DNA of 33,157 nt from Anaerolineae bacterium (lineage in GTDB: Bacteria; Chloroflexota; Anaerolineae; 4572-78; J111). The DNA lies in the NCBI GenBank assembly GCA_016931895.1, contig JAFGDY010000246.1, positions 1-33,157 of the forward strand, given 5' to 3'. This document shows, piece by piece, positions 23,347 to 31,370 of the stretch. The position numbers and the translations under genes were made by a program. A model generated the notes under the pieces. The model was given only the letters and a program-made list of their open reading frames with translations, was not told the origin of the DNA and did no database searches. The number at the start of each line of letters is the position of its first letter. The first letter of the stretch is position 1.

Positions 23347-24864
23347 TTACTTTCCAAAATGCGTTTGCAAAAAGGCCAAATCCAGTTCAGGATATACCGG
23401 GAATCGTTTCAAAAGCGCGTCAACACTGGCCCGGGCTTTGTTTTGGGCCGCCTGATCAACAATATATTTGGCCTGGCTGGACTGGCCGGCGTTTTGGCCA
23501 GAAGCAATAATATCCGCCCGGGTATGGGCTAACACCAGTTTGATGATGGCCGCAATCTCGTTCATTTCTGTTTCGCCCATCCCCAAGGTGGTCACTGCCG
23601 GCGTGCCCAGGCGCAGGCCGCTGGTGTACCACGGGCCATTGGCATCAAAGGGGAGCACGTTGCGATTAAGGGTTACGCCACAGTCACGCAGGGCGCTTTC
23701 GGCCTGGCGTCCGGTAAGTCCAAAGGCCCACACGTCAATTAGCAGCATGTGGTTGTCGGTGCCGCCGGTAACCACTTTCAGGCCCTCGTTCAGGCAAGCT
23801 TTGGCCAAAGCGCGGGCGTTATTGACAATGTTTTGGGCATAGATTTTGAATTCGGGTTGGCTGGCCTCAACCAGGGCCACGGCTTTGGCCGCGATCATGT
23901 GGGGCAGGGGGCCGCCAATCACCATCGGGCAGCCTTTGTCAACATGCTCGGCAAATTCTTTGGCGCATAGCACCATTCCCCCCCGTGGCCCGCGCAGGGT
24001 TTTGTGGGTGGTAGTGGTGACAACGTGCGCGTAGGGAATGGGGTTATCATCGTTGGTAAAAGCGCCGCCTGCCACCAAGCCCGCAAAGTGAGCCATGTCA
24101 ACCATAAACACCGCCCCCACTTTATCCGCAATCTGGCGCATGCGGCGGAAATTGATGGCCCGCGGATAAGAGCTGTAACCGGCCAGGAGGATAAGGGGTT
24201 TAACGGCCAGGGCCATGGCCTCCAATTCGTCGTAATCAAGCAAGTTGGTTTCCCGGTTGACCGTGTAGCTGTACACGTCAAACATCTGGGCGGATAGATT
24301 AAAACGATAGCCGTGGGTCAAATGGCCGCCGGAATAATAATCCAGGGCCATCAGTTTTTGGTTGCCCAATTTGACCCGGATCTTATTCCACTCCTGGCGG
24401 GATAAATGGGTGGGATTGTTTTGCTTGAGTTCGGCCAGGGCGGGGGTTTGCACGCGGGCATTGAGGATGGCCCAAAACGCTACCAGGTTGGCATCCGCCC
24501 CGCTGTGCGGCTGCACGTAGGCATGGTCGCAGCCAAAAAGACGGCAGGCCAGATCACCGGCCAGCAGTTCAAGATGGTCAATATTATCGCAACCGGCGTA
24601 AAAACGATGGCGCGGATACCCTTCGGCGTATTTGTCGGTGAGCAAGTTGCCCATAGCCAACTGCGTAGCCAGGGAAGCGTAATTTTCACTGGCAATCAGT
24701 TTCAGGTTGCGGCGTTGGTCGGCCAGTTCTTGCACCGTTGACCGGGCCACTTCCGGCGACACTTTGGCCACCTCGGTTAAGTTGGCCAGGTAAGCCAGGA
24801 AAGCGGTGTTGATTTGTGGCGTGGGAGTTTGAGCCAGGTAGGCGGTAATAGGAGAAGGGGTCAT
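23347..24864 (-). CDS. glyA: serine hydroxymethyltransferase, long form
   Basis: PLP enzyme converting serine and tetrahydrofolate to glycine and 5,10-methylene-tetrahydrofolate in the cytosol. SHMT signatures are RNLKLIASENYAS, DKYAEGYPRHRFYAGCDNID, HAYVQPHSGADAN, DMAHFAGLVAGG and the PLP lysine K288 in TTTTHKTLRGPRGG. At 505 residues it is about 90 longer than the E. coli enzyme. The extra length is an N-terminal extension of some 30 residues and an insert of about 50 residues before DYYSGGHLTHGYRFN, as in the long-form group seen in chlamydiae. GAGGA lies five bases before the ATG. Its tight linkage to glycosyltransferases is probably positional; the enzyme is housekeeping. Confidence 0.96.
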   Translation of the reverse strand: MTPSPITAYLAQTPTPQINTAFLAYLANLTEVAKVSPEVARSTVQELADQRRNLKLIASENYASLATQLAMGNLLTDKYAEGYPRHRFYAGCDNIDHLELLAGDLACRLFGCDHAYVQPHSGADANLVAFWAILNARVQTPALAELKQNNPTHLSRQEWNKIRVKLGNQKLMALDYYSGGHLTHGYRFNLSAQMFDVYSYTVNRETNLLDYDELEAMALAVKPLILLAGYSSYPRAINFRRMRQIADKVGAVFMVDMAHFAGLVAGGAFTNDDNPIPYAHVVTTTTHKTLRGPRGGMVLCAKEFAEHVDKGCPMVIGGPLPHMIAAKAVALVEASQPEFKIYAQNIVNNARALAKACLNEGLKVVTGGTDNHMLLIDVWAFGLTGRQAESALRDCGVTLNRNVLPFDANGPWYTSGLRLGTPAVTTLGMGETEMNEIAAIIKLVLAHTRADIIASGQNAGQSSQAKYIVDQAAQNKARASVDALLKRFPVYPELDLAFLQTHFGK

Positions 24865-24905
24865 ATTATGTTCCTCTGTTTGGTAATAGCCGATAGTGGG
24901 CTGAT

Positions 24906-26153
24906 TTAAAAACCAATCACAATAGGTTGCGGGTCAACATGGTCGTTGAAAACGTCAATACTCACGTGTTCGTGAATGAGGCCGGCCCAGAAATTAATCC
25001 GGTCTTTGTTGGTGGGGTTGTCCATAATCTGGATAGAGCCGGTGACGACGGCTCGCTGGCCGGGCATAAGGTAATACTCTGGGTTGTTGTTGATGACCCG
25101 TTTTTCCAATTCGTTCAGGTTGCCAATGGCCCAACGGTAGGGATAGGCGTAACTGGGATTGCCCTCGTAGTCAATGCCTATTCGCCAGGCCCCGGACGAT
25201 TCATGCACGCCTTTGGTATTAAAATTTTCATCACTGCGGTAATGCTCGCCGGAGTTGGGGCCGGTGGTGCGGATGGGCACGTTGCCAAAGTTTTCCACGG
25301 TTAAGGTAAAGGCCAGGGTGGCCCCCAGGGGCACTACTTGGTCTCCGGTTTCAGGGTTGTAAAAATCCACGCTGGCCGAAACGATGTCGGCGCGGGGCAC
25401 GCCGCCTTCGGCAATGGTCAGGGTGCTGGTAACAAGAGTCCGGTTGCCCACCCGGTCTACAGCTTCGGCTTCGACGGTGTATAGCCCGTCGGGAGGAGGA
25501 TCCGCGCCCAGGTCAACGCCGCCTTCGTAATCGTAAGTGTGAAAGCCCGGCTCGCCAGGTTTAATATCTCGTTCCACTTCCGCCAGGGGATAACGGGTTT
25601 TGCCATCCGCCGCTACCAGATAAACGCTGACATCGGCTGTTTTGGTGAGGTAGTAGTTGATGTCTACTCGGTCGTCAATGCCGTCCTGATTGGGTGTGAA
25701 AGTTTGCGGATAAACGCTAAAGCCTTGCAGTTCAGGTTGTTTGGTATCGGCGTTTTGAATGGTGAGCGTGCCCTGCCGGGTGGCTGTTTCTCCATCGTCG
25801 CTTACGGCCTCAACTACCCAGGTGTAAACGCCGTTAGGCAGCATGTCGCCGTTGACCACGCCGCCAAAATCTACCTGATATTCACCGGCGGAGCGGCGCC
25901 GATTGTTTCTGAAGAAAAATTGCTGGCCCTGGTTGTTGGTGAGATAGATGGATAAATTGGCCGAGCGGGTCAAATGATAATTAATGCGGGTCACGTCCGT
26001 CAGGCCGTCGGCATTGGGCGTGATAGTTTCCGGGCTGATGCTGACATTGTAAAGCAAAGATCGCCCGGCGCAGCCTGTGAGAAACGCCAAGACAAAGGGT
26101 AATAAAGTAAAACAGCAGAGGCTAAATAAAGTCCGTTTGAACTGTGTAAGCAT
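24906..26153 (-). CDS. lipoprotein with FlgD-like Ig domains
   Basis: A 415-residue predicted lipoprotein exported and anchored by a lipid at C28 (lipobox LTGC after a hydrophobic signal). Two tandem modules follow, each starting with a phrase of the form TPNxDGxxD (TITPNADGLTDVTRINYHL near 43, TFTPNQDGIDDRVDINYYL near 157). Each then has an NGVYTWVVEAV or DGLYTVEAEAV segment, typical of FlgD/CHU_C-type Ig domains. The C-terminal about 150 residues form another beta-rich domain (FTLTVENFGNVPI, then GQRAVVTGSIQI). No enzyme motif is seen, so it is probably an envelope structural or binding protein. It is 41 bp upstream of glyA on the same strand. Confidence 0.85.
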   Translation of the reverse strand: MLTQFKRTLFSLCCFTLLPFVLAFLTGCAGRSLLYNVSISPETITPNADGLTDVTRINYHLTRSANLSIYLTNNQGQQFFFRNNRRRSAGEYQVDFGGVVNGDMLPNGVYTWVVEAVSDDGETATRQGTLTIQNADTKQPELQGFSVYPQTFTPNQDGIDDRVDINYYLTKTADVSVYLVAADGKTRYPLAEVERDIKPGEPGFHTYDYEGGVDLGADPPPDGLYTVEAEAVDRVGNRTLVTSTLTIAEGGVPRADIVSASVDFYNPETGDQVVPLGATLAFTLTVENFGNVPIRTTGPNSGEHYRSDENFNTKGVHESSGAWRIGIDYEGNPSYAYPYRWAIGNLNELEKRVINNNPEYYLMPGQRAVVTGSIQIMDNPTNKDRINFWAGLIHEHVSIDVFNDHVDPQPIVIGF

Positions 26154-26222
26154 AATCCCATTTTATGAGTATCAAAAAGATTTTCTCAGCAAGAAACAAT
26201 TTGTTTTCTGGATGGGAAAATA

Positions 26223-26251
26223 AGACTACCACAAAGCCCCGTAAGCGTCAA
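26223..26251 (-). promoter_or_regulatory. promoter for lipoprotein-glyA-GT2 operon
   Basis: Read on the - strand: TTGACG, a 17-bp spacer, then TAGTCT preceded by TGG. It matches the extended -10 style of the other promoters here, though the -10 hexamer is poor. It lies 70 bp before the lipoprotein start. Confidence 0.45.
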
Positions 26252-26256
26252 AACTA

Positions 26257-28290
26257 TCATTGCACTTCAACCCTCGCTAAAATATACCGGGTTTCGGAGC
26301 CGTCCAGCCCTACCGCCAGTTGGTAACGGCCCGGCGGGGTAGCGGGATTCAGGTTGACGTCTACATCGTGTCTGATAACCTGCTGGCTGCCCGGCGTTGA
26401 TGGCCATTGGGTTGGTGGATAAAGTTTTAAGGCATCGTTAGGGCGTTCCAGGCTCGCGCCCCAGATTCCTTCCGGCCCAACGAGATGAACAAAGGGCGCG
26501 GCATTTTGGGCAAGGGGATGGTCTGCCCGCCAGTAGAGAATAACGTGCAGCCAGCCCGAGGGAGGGTGGAAAAGTTCGTCGGCGGCTGAAACAGAGGTTT
26601 CGGCTTGATAACCAATCAGGCGTAACCCATTTTCAAATTGCAGGTCAACCGGAGTGGCTTCCGGCGGCAGGTGGTCGAGCCGATAGCCAGGCACAAAACC
26701 TTTGAGGGTGATACCGGGCGGGTACAGCTCGGTGGCCAGGGGATAGCGGGCCGCAAACCATTGTTCAACCAATCGTTGGGGGTCCGGCCCGTCAAGATGA
26801 GATTGAATGAGCCAGATCACCGGGTGCTCGCCGACTACGCCTTGCAAAGGGCCGTCCAGGCTGGTTCCCGGCGTAACCGTGCTAAAAGCAGCATAGGTTT
26901 GGCCGGGGCCTTGGAAATAGAATTGAAAGGGATACCGCACCCAATCCGGGTGGATAAGAATGCCGTGATTGGCTTTCGCGTGGGTGGTCAGGTAAGCGGC
27001 GCTTTGTCGCCAGGCTTCTTTGGCAGCGGGGATGCTCCACTGGCCGGGAAGCGGAAGTATGGTAGCCAGAAGCAGGACAACGTGGGGTAGATAGAGGATA
27101 GCGCGCAACCCCCGGCCCCTGGTTTTTGCTACCTGGCCCAGCCAACCGCCCAGATTTTCCGTGCCAATCGCAGCCAGGAGCAGCAACCAGGGAATCATCA
27201 CAATAAAATAACGCTCTCCAAAAAAGGTCAGGTGATTACGGACGAGAAGGAGATTAGCAATAACAAAGGGAGTTACGAATAGGAAGGTAATTAGCAGCCG
27301 CGGATTGGCAATTTCTGATTTGCCGTTTGTTATTTGCAATTGGCGATAATTTTTTGGTTTGAGGTAAGCCAAAATAGCAAAAAGAATAACTATGCCGGAT
27401 ATAACAATTTGAAGCGCAGGCGATAAAGGCGCTTTCCACACGATGAAAGATTGGAGCAACCACCAGGTGCGCTGACCGAGGTGATTCAGGGGGTCGCCGG
27501 GGGCGGCCTCGCCGGAGAATCGCCAGATGGTCAGCGCCAGGGGGGCAAAAGCCGCGCTAACGGCCAGCCCGCTGACGGCAAAGATGAGCCATAAGCGCCA
27601 GGCGCGAGGGTAACTAATCATCAGCCACAAGCCTAACGCCGGCAACAAAAAGCCGGTGTAGAGATGGGTGTAGAGGCCGAGGACGGCAAAGAGGATGAAG
27701 AGAATGATGAATTGTGAATTGTGAATTGTGAATTGTGAATTGTGAATTGTGAATGGAGGCGTTTCAACAGTTTGGTGAGTGATGAATGAAGGGGAGTGTT
27801 GGTCTGCAACCGGCTCTCTATTTTGACCGGACGTTATTTTTATGAACCATAACCAGGTCCAAACCGTCAGGGTGCTGAAGAACACTGCCGGAGCGTACAT
27901 CCGCGCTTCTTGCGAGTACCAGATCAGAAAAGGATTAAGCGCAACCAGCAACGCCGCGAAGACAGCCACTCGCCGGTTGAAAAGCAAAGTGGCAATACCG
28001 GTGACAACCGGGATTAACAGCACGCCCCAAATAACAGACAGGCTGCGCACGCTTGTTTCGCTGAAGCCAAACAGCCCGCCCCAACCTTTTAGAGTGAGGT
28101 AATAAAGCGGCGGCAGACGGTCTTCAACCAGGGTAAAACCAACTTCCAGAATACGGGGCACGGTTTGCCTGGCCCAGTGAATACTGATGGCTTCATCAAA
28201 CCACAGACTGTGGTAAGTGAGATTATGAAGCCGCAGCGCAAAGGCAATTAAGATAATAATGAGGAGAAACCAGGAAAGCTTCTTGTTCAT
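26257..28290 (-). CDS. GT39-like membrane glycosyltransferase
   Basis: Polytopic GT-C glycosyltransferase of the ArnT/PMT (GT39) type, 677 residues, expected to use a polyprenyl-phosphate sugar outside the membrane. The first helix (8-19) leads to RLHNLTYHSLWFDEAIS; D32-E33 is the family's catalytic acidic pair on the first outer loop. About ten further hydrophobic segments run to residue about 440. A soluble C-terminal domain follows (about 440-677, beta-rich, ending ILARVEVQ). Two low-complexity inserts are unusual: TIHNSQF repeated near 180-194, encoded by a 7-bp tandem repeat, and QLQITNGKSEIANP near 315-330. The ATG at 28290 is preferred; in-frame starts at 28302 and 28329 add up to 13 residues and no ribosome-binding site clearly decides. 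Confidence 0.87.
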   Translation of the reverse strand: MNKKLSWFLLIIILIAFALRLHNLTYHSLWFDEAISIHWARQTVPRILEVGFTLVEDRLPPLYYLTLKGWGGLFGFSETSVRSLSVIWGVLLIPVVTGIATLLFNRRVAVFAALLVALNPFLIWYSQEARMYAPAVFFSTLTVWTWLWFIKITSGQNREPVADQHSPSFITHQTVETPPFTIHNSQFTIHNSQFIILFILFAVLGLYTHLYTGFLLPALGLWLMISYPRAWRLWLIFAVSGLAVSAAFAPLALTIWRFSGEAAPGDPLNHLGQRTWWLLQSFIVWKAPLSPALQIVISGIVILFAILAYLKPKNYRQLQITNGKSEIANPRLLITFLFVTPFVIANLLLVRNHLTFFGERYFIVMIPWLLLLAAIGTENLGGWLGQVAKTRGRGLRAILYLPHVVLLLATILPLPGQWSIPAAKEAWRQSAAYLTTHAKANHGILIHPDWVRYPFQFYFQGPGQTYAAFSTVTPGTSLDGPLQGVVGEHPVIWLIQSHLDGPDPQRLVEQWFAARYPLATELYPPGITLKGFVPGYRLDHLPPEATPVDLQFENGLRLIGYQAETSVSAADELFHPPSGWLHVILYWRADHPLAQNAAPFVHLVGPEGIWGASLERPNDALKLYPPTQWPSTPGSQQVIRHDVDVNLNPATPPGRYQLAVGLDGSETRYILARVEVQ
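27709..27754. repeat. heptanucleotide tandem repeat (GAATTGT)6
   Basis: Six perfect copies of GAATTGT plus GAAT, in frame within the GT39-like gene (on the coding strand, ACAATTC units). Three units encode seven residues, giving the visible TIHNSQF duplication. Seven is not a multiple of three, so gain or loss of one unit shifts the frame. Confidence 0.95.
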
Positions 28291-28357
28291 GCCGGCGTAC
28301 ATGCTACCACAGGAGAGAAGGAGGAGCAAAGAAAGTGAAGTGACGGATTGTTTAAAT

Positions 28358-28387
28358 TTGACATAGAACGTTCGTTCGTGGTATAAT
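28358..28387 (+). promoter_or_regulatory. lexA1 promoter with overlapping SOS box
   Basis: Perfect TTGACA (28358-28363), an 18-bp spacer, and TATAAT (28382-28387) preceded by TGG. A GAAC-GTTC-GTTC LexA box of the Gram-positive type (GAAC-N4-GTTC, 28366-28377) fills the spacer. Bound LexA would block RNA polymerase, predicting autorepression. Confidence 0.88.
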
Positions 28388-28442
28388 TGAGCAGCACAAA
28401 TGGTCGGAACAAATGACCTTCTAAATAAGGAGAATATTGACG

Positions 28443-29084
28443 ATGGCCCTCTCAGAACGACAAAACAAAATTTTGGAGTTTCTCAAATCATTTACCCTGG
28501 ACAATGGCTATCCCCCCACCATTCGGGAGATAGGCAAAGCCGTGGGTATTACCTCAACCTCGGTGGTCAACTACAATCTCGACGCCTTACAGCGGGCGGG
28601 TTTTATCTATCGAGATCGGACCGTGTCCCGCGGTATCCGTTTAGCCGAAGGACTGGAAGAGTTGGTCAGTTCTGTCGAGCTGGTGAGGATCCCCATGTTG
28701 GGCCGCATTGCCGCCGGTATCCCCATCCAGGTGCCCGAAGGCGCGTTTGACCGCGAAACCGATGTCATTGAACTGACTCCCGATTTGTTGCCGCCGCAGC
28801 GTGAGGGTATCTACGCCCTCAAAGTGCAGGGTACTTCCATGATTGACGCCCTGATCAATGACGGCGATATTGTGGTGATGCGCCATACCAACACCGCCGA
28901 AAATGGCGACATGGTGGCGGCCTGGTTGCTTGACCGGGAAGAGACCACGCTCAAACGTTTTTTCCATGAGGGCAACCGGGTGCGGCTCCAGCCCGAAAAC
29001 CAAACTATGGCCCCCATTTTTGTTGACCCCGACAAAGTGGAGGTACAGGGCCGGGTGGTGACGGTCATCCGCCAGTTGAATTAG
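28443..29084 (+). CDS. lexA: LexA repressor, paralogue 1
   Basis: SOS repressor of 213 residues. The winged-helix N-terminal domain (1-67) has QNKILEFLKSFTLDNGYPPT and the recognition helix region ITSTSVVNYNLDAL. The self-cleavage site is A91-G92 (RIAAGIP). The peptidase domain has catalytic S132 (GTSMIDAL) and K171 (TTLKRFF). All residues needed for RecA-stimulated autocleavage are present. The start is placed at ATG 28443, ten bases after AAGGAG; an in-frame TTG at 28437 is an alternative. The operator in its own promoter and a hairpin after the stop make it a single-gene unit. It is divergent from the GT39-like gene. Confidence 0.95.
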   Translation: MALSERQNKILEFLKSFTLDNGYPPTIREIGKAVGITSTSVVNYNLDALQRAGFIYRDRTVSRGIRLAEGLEELVSSVELVRIPMLGRIAAGIPIQVPEGAFDRETDVIELTPDLLPPQREGIYALKVQGTSMIDALINDGDIVVMRHTNTAENGDMVAAWLLDREETTLKRFFHEGNRVRLQPENQTMAPIFVDPDKVEVQGRVVTVIRQLN

Positions 29085-29093
29085 AACATCCTT

Positions 29094-29147
29094 CCACCAA
29101 TTGACCCGAATACGTCTCTCTTTCTTTTCACTTGGGTTAATTGGTGG
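29094..29147 (+). terminator. terminator-like hairpin between lexA genes
   Basis: CCACCAATTGACCC and GGGTTAATTGGTGG form a 14-bp stem (one G-U) around a 26-nt loop, followed by ATTCATTTTT. It starts 10 bp after the lexA1 stop. The rest of the interval to 29268 is pyrimidine-rich and otherwise featureless. Confidence 0.6.
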
Positions 29148-29268
29148 ATTCATTTTTCGGCTGGTTTCCCCTTTTCCCCTTTCTCTCACTCTTTTTTCAA
29201 TGCGCCCAGATGAGCTTGGGTGTGTTGATCTTTCCCACTTTTTTAATGTAAATTTGTAAGCAGAACTC

Positions 29269-29323
29269 TTGACAATAGAACGTGCGTTCTGGTATAATAA
29301 GAATTGTACTAGAACACACGTTC
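29269..29323 (+). promoter_or_regulatory. lexA2 promoter with two SOS boxes
   Basis: TTGACA (29269-29274), an 18-bp spacer, and TATAAT (29293-29298) preceded by TGG. One GAAC-GTGC-GTTC box lies in the spacer (29278-29289). A second box, GAAC-ACAC-GTTC (29312-29323), lies just downstream of the expected start point, inside the symmetrical TAGAACACACGTTCTA. Centre-to-centre distance is 34 bp, about three helical turns, allowing co-operative binding. Confidence 0.9.
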
Positions 29324-29371
29324 TATTTTGTTTTATAATGGTTCATTACGTGAAAGGAGCCAGGCAACATA

Positions 29372-29980
29372 ATGAAGATTAGTGACAAACAAAGGGAGAT
29401 GCTGGCGTTTATTGAAAACTTTGTTGACGAAAATGGCTACCCGCCTACCTACGAGGAGATTCGGGCGGGGCTGAATATCAGTTCCAAATCATTGGTCAAT
29501 TACCATTTAGACGTGCTGGAAAACGCGGCCCTGTTAACTCGCTCGCCCAATACGCCGCGGGGAATCCGGTTGGCCGGTGAAAATGAAACTGTCCAGGTGC
29601 CGTTGATGGGCCTCATCGCCGCCGGCCCGCCCACCGATTTTATAGAGGAAGACAATCGGGAAGCCATTGAGCTAACCTACGATATTGTGCCTAACCGAAA
29701 CGATCTTTACGCCCTCAAAGTCAAAGGCGACTCGATGATTGACGCGCTTGTTCACGATGGCGATATTGTGATCATGCAGCATCAGGTTCAGGCTGAAAAC
29801 GGCGAAATGGTCGCTGTTCGCCTGATTGACCAGAACCAAACCACGCTCAAACGATTTTACCGTGAGAACGGCCATGTGCGCTTGCAGCCGGCCAATCCCA
29901 ATATGGCGGCGATGTTTGTTAAGCCCGAGGCGGTGGCTGTTCAGGGCAAGGTGGTGGCCATTATTCGACAGGTGGAATAA
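29372..29980 (+). CDS. lexA: LexA repressor, paralogue 2
   Basis: A second complete LexA-type repressor, 202 residues. The winged-helix domain (QREMLAFIENFVDENGYPPT, then ISSKSLVNYHLDVL), cleavage site A84-G85 (LIAAGPP), S121 (GDSMIDAL) and K160 (TTLKRFY) are all intact. It is clearly homologous to paralogue 1, but the recognition-helix region differs (SSKSLVNYHLDVL versus TSTSVVNYNLDAL). The sequence linking to the peptidase is also shorter by about seven residues. AAGGAG lies upstream of ATG 29372. Its promoter has two boxes against one for paralogue 1, so the two may differ in repression strength or set point. Confidence 0.94.
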   Translation: MKISDKQREMLAFIENFVDENGYPPTYEEIRAGLNISSKSLVNYHLDVLENAALLTRSPNTPRGIRLAGENETVQVPLMGLIAAGPPTDFIEEDNREAIELTYDIVPNRNDLYALKVKGDSMIDALVHDGDIVIMQHQVQAENGEMVAVRLIDQNQTTLKRFYRENGHVRLQPANPNMAAMFVKPEAVAVQGKVVAIIRQVE

Positions 29981-30044
29981 GCGTAGAATTTGTAGAGTGG
30001 ATTGCTGGATATGAGTTTAATCTACCGTTTTGATCACCTGCGAT

Positions 30045-30084
30045 AAGCGGAACCTCAAGTGTGGTCCTTCAGGTTCAGCCGCTT
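30045..30084 (+). other. hairpin in gap before FtsK-like gene
   Basis: AAGCG plus GAACCT pairs with AGGTTC plus CGCTT, with a 3-nt bulge and an 18-nt loop. It may end the lexA2 transcript or lie in the leader of the next gene. No T-run follows. Confidence 0.35.
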
Positions 30085-30127
30085 GCCTGCCGGGTAATCA
30101 GCATTTTATCAAGAGGTATCACGGGCC

Positions 30128-31357
30128 ATGCTTGAACAATCAAGTCAACCCATTCATTGGGAGAATCTTGATCAGGAGACATATATGCGCCGGGTGTTAG
30201 AGTATCAAGCTGACCAAATTGAAATGGTCTTGACCAGCCATCGGGTGCATGGCCGGGTGACCGGGGGTGTGGTCACGCCCCGGTGGGTAAGTTACCAGGT
30301 CTTGCCTGAAGTGAGCACCAAAGTATCGCGCATTGTTGCTCTTTCAGAAGAGTTGGCGTTGCGTTTGGGCGCGCAGCGCGTGCGCGTATCCCGGCAGGGA
30401 GCGGCAGTGCAGGTAGACGTGCCCCGCGAGCATGGCGAAGTGGTGCGCCTGATCAACTTGTGCCGGCGGCTCAAAGAAGTGCCCAAACAAACGGCCATCT
30501 TGGGCATGGACGAAAGCGGCATCCCCCTGTTGCTGCGCTTGCCCTCACCGGACGTGGCTCACGTGTTGGTGGCAGGCACAACCGGCTCCGGCAAAACCGC
30601 CCTGGTGCGCAGTATGGCCCTGTCGCTGGCCATGCACAACCGCCTGGGCGAAGTGCAAATGGTTTTTATTGACCCCAAGGGCAACGGCTTTGAACCTTTT
30701 TTAGGGTTCGACACCCTGGGCGGCGGCCTGCCTCACCTGCTGCGCCCGCCGGTTCAAGAAGTTCACCAGGCCATTTTTCTGTTGGGGGAAATGGTTGAGG
30801 AGATGGTGCGCCGGGACCGGGAGAATATTTCGGAGCCGCGGGTGGTCATTTTTATTGACGAAGTAGCCGACCTGATGGAGCAAGGCGGCAAAGCCATGGA
30901 CCGGCTGATGACTCGGCTGACCCAACGTGGCCGCAGCGCCGGGCTGCACCTGGTAGCCTGCACCCAAAAGCCGTTGGTGGCCAGCATTGGCAGCCTGACC
31001 CGCAGTAATTTTCCGGTGCGTTTGGTGGGCAGTGTGGCCAGCGCCGACGATGCCAAAATTGCGGCGGGCATTCCCGGCACCGGCGCCGAACAGCTACTGG
31101 GCCGTGGTGATTTTCTGCTGGTGGCCAAAGGACACGTGACCCGCTTCCAGGCAGCTTACGTGGATACGCAAGAAATCAGGCAGATTGTCAGCCGGATGAA
31201 TGCCGGGGGCCGGCGCAGCCGCCGCTGGCTGACCGAAGAAGAAAATGTTCAGGCGGCCACCGGCACGGATGGACGCCCGGTAAATGGGGCTTCTCACCCT
31301 AAAAAGCGACGCCGGTTGGACCTAATGTTTGGGCATCAGCTAAGACTGATCAAATGA
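30128..31357 (+). CDS. cytosolic FtsK/HerA-type ATPase
   Basis: A 409-residue P-loop DNA translocase of the FtsK/SpoIIIE group. Walker A is GTTGSGKTALV (about 149-159), Walker B is VVIFIDEVADLM (about 239-250), and a sensor-type TQKP follows. The order and SAGLHLVACTQKP phrase are typical of FtsK motors. It lacks the N-terminal membrane domain and the C-terminal gamma (KOPS-reading) domain of true FtsK. A winged N-terminal region (about 1-120) and a basic C-tail (KKRRRLD) are present instead. It is therefore unlikely to be the divisome FtsK. A plasmid-transfer or DNA-repair motor is possible. It stands after two LexA genes and 13 bp before a small membrane protein gene. No SOS box was found in its own upstream DNA. 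Confidence 0.85.
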   Translation: MLEQSSQPIHWENLDQETYMRRVLEYQADQIEMVLTSHRVHGRVTGGVVTPRWVSYQVLPEVSTKVSRIVALSEELALRLGAQRVRVSRQGAAVQVDVPREHGEVVRLINLCRRLKEVPKQTAILGMDESGIPLLLRLPSPDVAHVLVAGTTGSGKTALVRSMALSLAMHNRLGEVQMVFIDPKGNGFEPFLGFDTLGGGLPHLLRPPVQEVHQAIFLLGEMVEEMVRRDRENISEPRVVIFIDEVADLMEQGGKAMDRLMTRLTQRGRSAGLHLVACTQKPLVASIGSLTRSNFPVRLVGSVASADDAKIAAGIPGTGAEQLLGRGDFLLVAKGHVTRFQAAYVDTQEIRQIVSRMNAGGRRSRRWLTEEENVQAATGTDGRPVNGASHPKKRRRLDLMFGHQLRLIK

Positions 31358-31370
31358 TCCGAGGTGATTT

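Noticed and set aside
23347-24864. glyA as a functional partner of the glycosyltransferases
   Set aside because: SHMT is a housekeeping one-carbon enzyme; adjacency alone does not support a role in glycan synthesis.
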